This document shows, piece by piece, positions 1 to 5,984 of a stretch of DNA of 24,217 nucleotides. Made by a program: the position numbers and the translations under genes. The notes below the pieces were generated by a model. It saw only the letters and a list, made by a program, of their open reading frames with translations, ran no database searches and was not told where the DNA came from. The DNA is from Chloroflexota bacterium (GTDB taxonomy: Bacteria; Chloroflexota; Dormibacteria; Dormibacterales; Dormibacteraceae), in assembly GCA_005879675.1 (NCBI GenBank), contig VBJE01000182.1:1-24217 (forward strand), written 5' to 3'. Each line of letters starts with the position of its first letter. Position 1 is the first letter of the stretch.

Positions 1-30
1 GCCACTACATACAAGCCGAGGCGCCGGCCA

Positions 31-84
31 GCGAGTGCCGGGAAACGCGGGTTTCAATGGAACGGCGCGACCACCGGCACTCGC
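31..84. repeat. Inverted repeat with nested hairpin downstream of rnc
   Basis: An 11-bp perfect inverted repeat (GCGAGTGCCGG at 31-41, CCGGCACTCGC at 74-84) encloses 32 bases. Inside is a smaller hairpin, GAAAC-GCGG-GTTTC at 42-55. It lies about 30 bases beyond the rnc stop codon on the minus strand, so it could be a transcription terminator, although no T-run follows in either direction. It could also be a structured RNA or the edge of a small repeat. The pairing is seen directly; the role is inferred. Confidence 0.5.
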
Positions 85-114
85 GGGATTGAGCGGTACG
101 AAGGTCAGCCCGCG

Positions 115-973
115 CTACTCGATCGGCTCTCCGAACTGGCGGCTCCGCGGCGGCTCGGACATCGCGTGCAGCGGCACGACCTCTGCCGGCGCGGCCTCCG
201 TGGCTGCCGCCGCCGGCGCCGCCGGCTGCCGCTTCTGCCGCGGCGCGCGGCGCGCGCGGGCCGGCTTCGAGGGCTTGGACGTCGAGAGCTCGGGCGATGC
301 GGCGCCCAGGCCCTGCAGGGCGGCGCGCGCGGCGTCCTGCTCCGCCTCCTGCTTGCTGGCGCCGTGGCCGGTGCCGAGCGGCTCCGCCCCCCCGAAGACG
401 ACCGACGTGTACTCGCGGCGGTTGCCCACGCGCGCGCCCTCGCTGTCGTACACCGGCGTTTCCCCGAACCTCTCCTGAGCGACCTGCTGCAGGCGTCCTT
501 TGAAGTTCTCGTCGCGCACCGGCGACGGCAGCGCCCGGTAGCGGTTCAAGTAGTACCTCGAACCCGTTGGCAAGGAGGGACTTCAGGCTGCGGCCTCCCC
601 CCTTGGCGATGCCCTTGCCGAGGTAGAGGTAGCTGCCGAGGTCGAGTTCCTCCGCGAGCTGGGCCAGGGTATTGGTGTTGACCATGGCCGAGCGCGTCTG
701 CGTGAGCTCCCCCTCGGTCGCACCCGGGTGATGCTTGTAGAGGTATTCGGCGGCGATCAGCTGGAGGACGGCGTCGCCCAGGTACTCGAGCCGTTCGTTG
801 TCGCGGGGTGACACCGCGGGGTTCTCATTCGCGAACGAGCTGTGCGTGACAGCCTCCAGCAGCAGCCCAGGGTCGCGAAAGTGAATCCCGATCTTTTGCT
901 GGAGGAGCTGCAGAGACTGGGCGAGAGGTGCGTCGCTTGCCCGCGTGTCCTGCTTTAACTCGGGTTGTGCTAT
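115..973 (-). pseudogene. rnc: Ribonuclease III, frame-disrupted
   Basis: RNase III cleaves double-stranded RNA in rRNA and mRNA maturation. The N-terminal catalytic part is clear: a THSSFANE stretch, the signature NERLEYLGDAVL, and KSLLANGFE, read in one frame down to about 560. Near 544-563 the family's next block (normally like ALLGAxYLDxG) is missing. The reading frame then changes and continues YYLNRYRALPSP, followed by a normal dsRNA-binding domain (ENFKGRLQQ, GASKQEAEQDAARAAL) and an Ala/Pro/Lys-rich tail to the stop at 115. About 15-20 residues plus the frame are lost, so no full enzyme can be made from this sequence as written. No ATG, GTG or TTG lies upstream of the conserved N-terminus. 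The candidates are ATA at 973-971, which overlaps the acpP stop, and CTG at 913-911. The gene sits directly behind acpP, as in many bacteria. It may be real decay or a sequence/assembly error. Confidence 0.85.
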
Positions 974-1218
974 GAGGCGGCCTTCTCCTGGATGTACTCC
1001 CAGGCCTGCCCCACCGTGGTGATCTTCTCCGCGTCCTCGTCGGGGATCTCGAGCCCGGTGTTCTCTTCGAACGCGTAGATCAGCTCGACGAGATCTAGGG
1101 AGTCGGCGTTCAGGTCCTCCTGGAACGACGCGTCCATGGTCACCTGCTCCGGCTCGCAGCCGAGGCGCTCGACGATGATGTTCTTGAAGTCTTCGAAGCT
1201 CAGCTTTTGAGTTTCCAT
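970..1218 (-). CDS. acpP: Acyl carrier protein
   Basis: The product is the 82-residue acidic carrier protein of type II fatty-acid synthesis. It carries growing acyl chains on a 4'-phosphopantetheine arm attached to Ser40 in the motif DSLDLVE. Length and helix pattern are normal for the family (LSFEDFKNIIVERLG at the start, IPDEDAEKITTVGQAWEYI near the end). ATG at 1218 is preferred because the open frame upstream encodes nothing acyl-carrier-like. No Shine-Dalgarno is evident. A TACAGT hexamer 9 bases before the ATG could be a -10 box giving a nearly leaderless message, but this is weak. The gene follows a hairpin that separates it from the upstream SnoaL-like gene, and its TAG stop overlaps the probable start of rnc. 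Confidence 0.97.
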   Translation of the reverse strand: METQKLSFEDFKNIIVERLGCEPEQVTMDASFQEDLNADSLDLVELIYAFEENTGLEIPDEDAEKITTVGQAWEYIQEKAAS

Positions 1219-1264
1219 ACGCGGACTACTGTACACGAGCACCAAATCAGCACGCCCACCGCCA

Positions 1265-1294
1265 GGGGCTGGGACTCCGGGCGGTCCCAGCCCC
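1265..1294 (-). terminator. Strong hairpin between SnoaL-like gene and acpP
   Basis: GGGGCTGGGAC at 1265-1275 pairs perfectly with GTCCCAGCCCC at 1284-1294 around an 8-base loop, an 11-bp GC-rich stem. It lies 12 bases beyond the stop of the ABM-SnoaL gene and before acpP on the minus strand. No T-run follows, so it is either a hairpin-only or weak terminator, or an mRNA-stability element. Confidence 0.55.
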
Positions 1295-1305
1295 ATCCAC
1301 CCGAT

Positions 1306-2046
1306 CTATCTGTTCGTCTTCGCAGCCGCCTGTGGAGGAGCGGGCGCCATGCCGAGCTGGGTCATGAGCTGGACCTGGTCATACAGCAAACGAATCTTCT
1401 TGACGAGGCCGCGGTCGACCTCGAAGAGCTGCATGTAATCGCCCCGGATCTTGCGTCCAGTCGCGGGAACGTCGCCCATAGGCGTCTTGAGCGTGCCGTC
1501 GTGCGTGCCCGTGAACACGCCTTCCACGACCACGTGGTTGCCCTGGGTGAACATGCTCTTGATCTCCGCGCGAGCGTCAGGAAACGCGCTGATCCAGGTC
1601 CGGTAGTACTCCTTGATCGCCTGCGACCCCTTGAGCCTGATGTCTCCTGGAGCCGTCAGCTCGCCGTCGGGGGCGGTGTCGCGCGCGATCGCCTCGGTGT
1701 CGTGCGCGTTGAACGCCTTGTCCCCACGCTCGACCACGGCCCTGGCCTCTTGCTGCGTCGAGGCCGCGATCTCGTATAGCTCGCGGGCCGGCTTCGCGTC
1801 ACCTGCCGCGAACTTCTGGATCGAGGCGATCAGCTTCTCCGCCTTCGGTCCAAATGACTTCGCCGCGGCCTCGTTTTCGTAGATGCCAATCGAGAGGAAG
1901 TCACCCGTCTCGCGATTGACCAGGAGCATCGCCGAGCGCCCGCCTTCGTGACTCGAGATGCTCGGCAACGCCAGCTCTTTGTATTCCTTGATCGCTTTGT
2001 CCAGGTCGGTTTTGTTGTATCTGGACTTGACCACACCTGCGTTCAT
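1306..2046 (-). CDS. ABM-like plus SnoaL-like (polyketide-cyclase fold) two-domain protein
   Basis: The product has 246 residues. Residues about 1-80 look like a ferredoxin-like ABM/dimeric alpha-beta-barrel domain (a K-x-DLDKAIKEYKE helix, then strands in AMLLVNRETGDFLSIGIYENEAAAKSF). Residues about 95-230 are a SnoaL-like/NTF2-fold ester-cyclase domain (AFNAHDTEAIARDTAPD, GSQAIKEYYRTWISAFPDARAEI, VVVEGVFTGTHDG). SnoaL folds bind small hydrophobic ligands; substrate and reaction cannot be read from sequence. The start is set by an almost ideal Shine-Dalgarno, AGGAGGTGA, 3 bases before ATG at 2046. The gene sits between fabD and acpP but has hairpins on both sides and a possible promoter of its own, so it looks like an inserted single-gene unit rather than a fatty-acid-synthesis component. 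There is no signal peptide. Confidence 0.75.
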   Translation of the reverse strand: MNAGVVKSRYNKTDLDKAIKEYKELALPSISSHEGGRSAMLLVNRETGDFLSIGIYENEAAAKSFGPKAEKLIASIQKFAAGDAKPARELYEIAASTQQEARAVVERGDKAFNAHDTEAIARDTAPDGELTAPGDIRLKGSQAIKEYYRTWISAFPDARAEIKSMFTQGNHVVVEGVFTGTHDGTLKTPMGDVPATGRKIRGDYMQLFEVDRGLVKKIRLLYDQVQLMTQLGMAPAPPQAAAKTNR

Positions 2047-2114
2047 GTCTCACCTCCTGTGAGAGCCGGGTCTGCGTGGATACGCGCGACCGGGGGACCT
2101 CGCTCCATGCGGGG

Positions 2115-2145
2115 ATTCTGCTCCGGGTCTTGGGCGCAGGGTCAA
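2115..2145 (-). promoter_or_regulatory. Candidate promoter of the ABM-SnoaL gene
   Basis: On the minus strand TTGACC (2145-2140) is followed, after a 19-base spacer, by CAGAAT (2120-2115), about 70 bases before the ATG at 2046. The -35 box is good, the -10 box is fair and the spacing is a little long. It lies just after the hairpins that follow fabD, where an independent promoter would be expected. A GGCGG/CCGCC hairpin overlaps the region upstream of it. Confidence 0.3.
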
Positions 2146-2162
2146 GGCGGAAAATCCCGCCA

Positions 2163-2179
2163 GGCAACGATCGGTTGCC
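2163..2179 (-). terminator. Hairpin directly after fabD
   Basis: GGCAAC at 2163-2168 pairs with GTTGCC at 2174-2179 around a 5-base loop, starting on the last base of the fabD TAG stop. A second small hairpin, GGCGG-AAAATC-CCGCC, lies at 2146-2161. There is no clear T-run. Together they probably end or attenuate fabD transcription. Confidence 0.4.
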
Positions 2180-3099
2180 TAGTGGTCGAGGGCGAGCTCC
2201 TCGACGGCTTTCGGCGTGCCGGCGGCGCTGGACGTGCGCCCCGGCGCGAGCTCGCGCATCATCCCCGTCAGGGCACGCTTGGGTCCGATCTCGATGAACG
2301 TGTCGCATCCCGCATCGACGAGCGACGCCACGCACGAGGCCCAACGGACCGGCGAACGAAGCTGCATCTCCATCACCTGCGGGATGCGATCCCCGCCCTG
2401 GTGCGCGCGCCCGGTGAGGTTGGCCATGACCGGGATGCGAGGGGCGCGCCACTCGATGCGGTCGAGGGCGGCGCGAAGCCTCTCGGCCGCCGGCGCCATC
2501 AGGGGCGTGTGAAAGGCCGCGCTCACGTTCAAAGGGATCACGCGTTTGGCGCCCGCTTCCTGCAGCCGGCGTGTCGCCTCCGACAGGCCCTCGGTGGTGC
2601 CGGCGATGACGGTCTGCGTCGGCGTGTTGTAGTTGGCCGGCCACGCGCCGTCCATCCCCTGCAGCGCCGCCTCGACCGCCTGCGCCTCGAGACCAAGCAC
2701 CGCGGCCATGGAGCTTGTCCCCACAGGCGCGGCCTCGGCCATCGCACGCCCGCGCTCGACCACGGCCGTCATGACACTGGATGCGTCGACCGATCCCGCC
2801 GCGGCCAGCGCGGCGTACTCGCCAACCGAGTGGCCGGCGGCGCCCGCTGGCTCGATGCCTCGGCGCCGCAGCAGGATCGTCAGCGCCACACCGGCGAAGC
2901 ACAATGCGGGCTGGGCGTTCTGCGTCAGCCGGAGCTCGTCGTCGTCAGCGGTGGTAAGGAGACGGCGCAGGTCGATGCCGGTCGCCGCGCCGCAACCGTC
3001 GCATAGCGCCGAGATCTCATCGTCCTGGAGAAGCTCCGTTCCCATGCCAGACTGCTGCGAGCCCTGGCCGGGGTAGAGAAAAGCAATGCGCGATGCCAC
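2179..3099 (-). CDS. fabD: Malonyl-CoA:ACP transacylase
   Basis: FabD moves malonyl from CoA to acyl carrier protein, supplying the extender unit for type II fatty-acid synthesis in the cytoplasm. The 306-residue length is normal. The motifs are all present: PGQGSQ at residues 10-15, catalytic Ser91 in GHSVGEYAALAAAG, and the partner His197 in VSAAFHTPLM. The C-terminal QLRSPVRW and FIEIGPKRALTGM blocks complete the fold. The GTG start at 3099 gives the family N-terminus directly. A GGAGGGG Shine-Dalgarno lies within a dispersed two-hairpin repeat just upstream. It follows rpmF and precedes acpP in the same direction, a classic fatty-acid cluster, but is separated from acpP by the ABM-SnoaL gene. 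Confidence 0.97.
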   Translation of the reverse strand: MASRIAFLYPGQGSQQSGMGTELLQDDEISALCDGCGAATGIDLRRLLTTADDDELRLTQNAQPALCFAGVALTILLRRRGIEPAGAAGHSVGEYAALAAAGSVDASSVMTAVVERGRAMAEAAPVGTSSMAAVLGLEAQAVEAALQGMDGAWPANYNTPTQTVIAGTTEGLSEATRRLQEAGAKRVIPLNVSAAFHTPLMAPAAERLRAALDRIEWRAPRIPVMANLTGRAHQGGDRIPQVMEMQLRSPVRWASCVASLVDAGCDTFIEIGPKRALTGMMRELAPGRTSSAAGTPKAVEELALDH

Positions 3100-3108
3100 C
3101 TACTGGGA

Positions 3109-3152
3109 GCCCCTCCGGCCCTTCAGGCCACCTCCCCGTGAATGGGGAGGAG
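3109..3152. repeat. Two-hairpin dispersed repeat, copy 1
   Basis: A 44-base element reads GCCCCTCC, then hairpin GGCC-CTTCA-GGCC, then hairpin CCTCCCC-GTGAAT-GGGGAGG. A second copy lies at 5933-5979 with different but still paired bases in the first stem. This copy fills the gap between rpmF and fabD; read on the minus strand, its end supplies the GGAGGGG likely to be the fabD ribosome-binding site. Confidence 0.65.
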
Positions 3153-3161
3153 ACTGACTAG

Positions 3162-3341
3162 CTATTCCTTCGCTTTCAGGACTTCGCGGCCGGCGTACTG
3201 CCCACAGTTGGGGCAGATCATGTGCGGTCGCCGCGGATGCTTGCAGTTCGGGCACGGCTGAATCTGGACGAGCGCGAGCGCGAGGTGCGAGCGGCGCCGG
3301 CCCTTCTTCGACTTGGAGAGCTTGACCTTCGGGAGAGCCAT
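3162..3341 (-). CDS. rpmF: 50S ribosomal protein L32
   Basis: A 59-residue protein starting MALPKVKLSKSKKGRRRSH, the typical basic L32 N-terminus, with a zinc-ribbon pair CPNC (residues 30-33) and CPNCG (residues 43-47). All four zinc cysteines are kept, so this is the zinc-binding form. L32 is part of the large ribosomal subunit near the peptidyl-transferase region. The gene lies between the sepIVA-like gene and fabD, the usual rpmF-fatty-acid-synthesis neighbourhood. The start ATG is immediately preceded by a stem-loop. Confidence 0.96.
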   Translation of the reverse strand: MALPKVKLSKSKKGRRRSHLALALVQIQPCPNCKHPRRPHMICPNCGQYAGREVLKAKE

Positions 3342-3342
3342 G

Positions 3343-3365
3343 GCTCCCGGAAGTTTACGGGAAGC
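3343..3365 (-). promoter_or_regulatory. Stem-loop in front of rpmF
   Basis: GCTCCCGG (3343-3350) pairs with CGGGAAGC (3358-3365) around a 7-base loop, with one G-T pair. It spans the end of the sepIVA-like gene and abuts the rpmF ATG, leaving little room for a free Shine-Dalgarno. A role in translational control of rpmF or as a processing site is possible but unproven. Confidence 0.4.
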
Positions 3366-3820
3366 TAGGAAACGGGCGCTTGGTCCTGCTCCGCCTCGGC
3401 GGGCTGGTTGGCCTGGAGCGCCTCCGCGCCCCGACGAACCGTCGTCAGCGTGCGCGTGAGGTGTGCCTCGAGCTGACGCAGCTGCTCGAGCGCATAGCGC
3501 TCGGCCTCGCGGATCATCTGGTCCGACTTGGCCTGCGCGTCCTTCACGACCTGCGCCGCGTGGCGCTCGGCGCGTCGCAGGACCTCGTGCTCCGAGGCGC
3601 TCTCCTCCGCGCGCTCGTTTGCACGCGACATCGTGCGCGCGGCCTCCGCATGCGCCTCGGTCATGATCCGCTGCTGCTCGGAAACCGTCCAGTTTGCCTG
3701 CTTGATCTCGTCGGGCAGGTTGAACCGGATCTGATCGATGAGCTCCATCATCTCGTCCTCGTTGACCATCACCTGCGTCGACAGCGGCACGTGACGCGCG
3801 TTCTGGATCAGGTGCTCCAT
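3365..3820 (-). CDS. SepIVA/DivIVA-like coiled-coil protein
   Basis: The 151 residues shown start at ATG 3820. Residues about 5-45 (NARHVPLS, VNEDEMMELIDQIRFNLPDEIKQA) match the conserved head of SepIVA-type septation proteins encoded beside coaD in Actinobacteria; databases often label relatives as ATP synthase subunit b-like. Residues about 45-140 are a long Ala/Glu/Arg-rich coiled coil, and the tail is acidic. Relatives act at the inner membrane in septum placement and cell-wall synthesis; the role here is inferred. The family head extends upstream of the ATG: the frame continues V-D-E-L-L-D-R before Met, with no ATG, GTG or TTG. A likely start is ATA at 3847-3845, overlapping the coaD TAA, with AAGGAG 8 bases upstream; CTG at 3832-3830 is an alternative. 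Confidence 0.75.
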   Translation of the reverse strand: MEHLIQNARHVPLSTQVMVNEDEMMELIDQIRFNLPDEIKQANWTVSEQQRIMTEAHAEAARTMSRANERAEESASEHEVLRRAERHAAQVVKDAQAKSDQMIREAERYALEQLRQLEAHLTRTLTTVRRGAEALQANQPAEAEQDQAPVS

Positions 3821-3843
3821 CCGGTCGAGCAGCTCGTCGACTT

Positions 3844-4356
3844 TTATCGGAACTTCTCCTTCAACGCTCTCGCGACCGGCGGCGGGACCAGGTCAGAGAC
3901 CTTGCCGCCGTACCCGGCGATGTCCTTCAAGATACTTGACGAGACGAAGATGTGCGTGAAGCTCGACATCAGGAACACGGTGTGGATGTCGGGCGCGAGC
4001 TTGCGGTTCATGAGGGCTTGCTGGAGCTCGGCGTCGAAGTCGGAGTAGGCGCGCAAACCTTTCACGAGCGTGCTCGCGCCTCGGGCGCGCGCGAACTCTA
4101 CTGTCAGCCCGGTGAAGCTCGCGACCTCGACACGGTCGTGATCGCTGAGCGACGCGCGGATCAGCTGCAGGCGCTCTTCGACTGTGAAGAGAGGTTGCCG
4201 CTTTTCGGGATTCGCGGCGACCGCGACGATCAGCTTGTCGAAGATGCCCAGCGCGCGGTTGACCACGTCGAGGTGGCCGTTGGTGAAAGGGTCGAAGCTG
4301 CCGGGATAAACGGCGATCTTCGAGTTCGGGACCTGGCTCGCGTTGCGCGCCATCAC
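3844..4356 (-). CDS. coaD: Phosphopantetheine adenylyltransferase
   Basis: CoaD adenylates 4'-phosphopantetheine to dephospho-CoA, the fourth step of CoA synthesis. The product is about 170 residues, with the nucleotidyltransferase motif GSFDPFTNGH (residues 19-28), VKGLRAYSDFDAELQQALMN near residue 100, and SSSILKD in place of the usual ISST-x-R-like motif. The region FTHIFVSSS differs slightly from the common form but keeps the serines. The start is GTG at 4356, overlapping the rsmD stop as GTGA, or the ATG one codon later. It is co-transcribed with rsmD upstream and the sepIVA-like gene downstream. CoA made here supplies the prosthetic group for the acyl carrier protein encoded in the same cluster. 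Confidence 0.96.
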   Translation of the reverse strand: MMARNASQVPNSKIAVYPGSFDPFTNGHLDVVNRALGIFDKLIVAVAANPEKRQPLFTVEERLQLIRASLSDHDRVEVASFTGLTVEFARARGASTLVKGLRAYSDFDAELQQALMNRKLAPDIHTVFLMSSFTHIFVSSSILKDIAGYGGKVSDLVPPPVARALKEKFR

Positions 4357-4892
4357 GTCTTGAGCACCGTGACGACCGTGTCGCCGTAGCGGCGCTCGCG
4401 GTCGACCTGCAGTCGCGAGAGCTGGGGCAGCTCCTGCCGGCGCGAGTGCTCAGCCACCACAGTCGCGGCCCGGATCTCGCGGTCGAGCACGCGCAATGCG
4501 CGGTCGAGCACCACGTCTTCGTAGGGCGGGTCGAGGAAGATGAAATCCGCGGCTCCGACCGCGTCGGGCGAAGCCTCGAGCCAGCGCACCACGTCGCTTC
4601 GGATGAGGCGCGCGCGCTCCTTGAAGCCCAGGGCGTCCAAGTTCTGGCGCAGGATAGCAAGACCGCGCGGCTGCTGGTCGACGAAGGTCACGCTTGCCGC
4701 GCCACGAGAGAGCGCCTCGATGCCGAGGGCGCCCGAGCCCGCGAAGAGGTCGAGCACGTTCGCGCCCTCGATGCGGGCCCCAACCATGTTGAAGATCGCC
4801 TGCTTCACCATGCCCTGGGTGGGACGGATGTTTTTGGGCGCCTTGAGGCGCCGGCCGCGCGCCTCGCCGCCGCTCACGCGCAGGTGGCTCAC
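4353..4892 (-). CDS. rsmD: 16S rRNA (guanine966-N2)-methyltransferase
   Basis: RsmD methylates G966 of 16S rRNA during 30S assembly, using S-adenosylmethionine. The 179-residue product has the family start LRVSGGEARGRRLKAP and RPTQGMVKQAIFN, the SAM-binding loop VLDLFAGSGALGIEALSRGA (residues 46-65), and the catalytic DPPYE (residues 121-125). Its GTG start at 4892 overlaps the selD TGA stop (GTGA), and its TGA stop overlaps the coaD GTG, so selD-rsmD-coaD are translationally coupled. The rsmD-coaD pair is widely conserved. Confidence 0.95.
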   Translation of the reverse strand: MSHLRVSGGEARGRRLKAPKNIRPTQGMVKQAIFNMVGARIEGANVLDLFAGSGALGIEALSRGAASVTFVDQQPRGLAILRQNLDALGFKERARLIRSDVVRWLEASPDAVGAADFIFLDPPYEDVVLDRALRVLDREIRAATVVAEHSRRQELPQLSRLQVDRERRYGDTVVTVLKT

Positions 4893-5890
4893 GTTCGGAC
4901 CCGGATGACGCCGTCGTCCCGCATGACCCCGATCCTCACCCCGTGCGTGAACCGGTCCGCATTTTCCCGCGGGACGGCGATGAGCAGGCCGCCGCTGGTC
5001 TGCGCGTCGCACAGCATCATCTGCTCTGTCTGGCCGAGCCCGTCCCACTCGACCCGGTCGCGGTAGGCGGCGTGGTTGCGCCGGCTGCCGTCGGGAAAGA
5101 GGTCGCGCTCGGCGAGGTCGCCGGCGCCGTTCATGAACGGGACCGAGTCAAAGTCGACGTCCGCCCCACCCCGGATGTTTGCGAGGTGTCCGATGAGGCC
5201 ATAGCCGGTCACGTCGGTGGCCGCGGTCGCGCCCACCTCGAGCATCGCCTTCGAAGCCTCCCAGTTGAGCGTGGTCATGATGGCGATCGCTTCCCGCTCC
5301 AGCGCCGGCGGACACAGGCCGCGCTTGATGGCGGTGGCGACAAGGCCGGAGCCGAGGGGCTTGGTGAGAAACAGGACGTCACCCGCGTGCGCGCCGTCGT
5401 GGCCGATCAGCCTGTCGGGATGGACCTCCCCGATGACCGCGTATCCGAACTTCGGCTCCTGGTCGTCGACCGAGTGTCCACCGACCACCGGCACCCCCGC
5501 CTCGGCGAGCTTGGCCGCGCCGCCGCTGACGATCTTTTCCAGCAGGCCGGCACCGAGCTTGCCGCGGGGAAACGCTGTGATGCCCAGTGCGAACAACGGG
5601 CGCGCGCCCACCGCGTACACGTCGCTCAGGGCGTTGGCCGCGGCGATCGCGCCATAGGCGGAGGGGTCGTCGACGATCGGGGTGAAGAAATCCACGGTCG
5701 CCACGAGGGCGCGGTCGGGCGCGATGCGATAGACCGCGGCGTCGTCGCGCGCGGCCGCGCCATGCAGCACGTTGGGGTCGACGATCGGGGGCAGCGCCCC
5801 GAGTACCTGCCCTAGCTCCACCGGGCTGAGCTTGCAGGCTCAACCGGCCCCGTGGCTGTACTCCGTCAAACGCAGCGGTGAGGGGTCCAT
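4889..5890 (-). CDS. selD: Selenide, water dikinase, a selenoprotein (Sec at codon 17)
   Basis: SelD makes selenophosphate from selenide and ATP, the selenium donor for selenocysteine and 2-selenouridine. Starting at ATG 5890, the frame reads RLTEYSHGAG, TGA, then ACKLSP, and continues to the stop at 4889, giving 333 residues. The N-terminus aligns position for position with E. coli SelD: TGA codon 17 falls on catalytic Cys17 and Lys20 is conserved. Further family blocks are TVDFFTPIVDDP, ANALSDVYAVGARP, GGHSVDD, LTKPLGSG, TDVTGYGLIGHL and DAQTSGGLLIAVP. A SECIS-like hairpin follows the TGA. A plain ORF would start at GTG 5821 and lose the active site. There is no clear Shine-Dalgarno. The helix after AVPRENADRF is shorter than usual. 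The organism should therefore carry SelA, SelB and tRNA-Sec elsewhere. Confidence 0.9.
5806..5838 (-). promoter_or_regulatory. Bacterial SECIS-like hairpin in selD
   Basis: One base after the TGA (5842-5840), CCTGC (5838-5834) pairs with GCAGG (5810-5806), and AGCTC (5832-5828) pairs with GAGCT (5818-5814), with an A/AGG internal loop between them. The apical loop is AGCCCGGTG, with a GG about 17 bases after the TGA. Such hairpins recruit SelB to recode UGA; the position and loop guanines fit the bacterial type. The fold was found by eye. Confidence 0.7.
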
Positions 5891-5932
5891 GTGTGTGCTA
5901 AGTATCGGATGTGCTTGAAATGGTCCCCACCA

Positions 5933-5979
5933 GCCCCTCCGGCGCCTACCGGCGCCACCTCCCCATCAATGGGGAGGAC
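5933..5979. repeat. Two-hairpin dispersed repeat, copy 2
   Basis: A 47-base relative of the element at 3109-3152: GCCCCTCC, hairpin GGCGCC-TACC-GGCGCC, then hairpin CCTCCCC-ATCAAT-GGGGAGG. It lies between divergent selD and the LigB/MEMO-family gene. Its last arm, GGGGAGG, is the only good Shine-Dalgarno for the GTG start at 5985, so the hairpin could hide the ribosome-binding site. Confidence 0.7.
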
Positions 5980-5984
5980 AAGTA

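Noticed and set aside
31..84. tRNA gene
   Set aside because: The outer stem is 11 bp and there is no anticodon or T-arm pattern; it does not fold as a cloverleaf.
5064..5160. Deletion in SelD around the shortened helices
   Set aside because: The frame is kept and family length varies here; not enough to call a defect.
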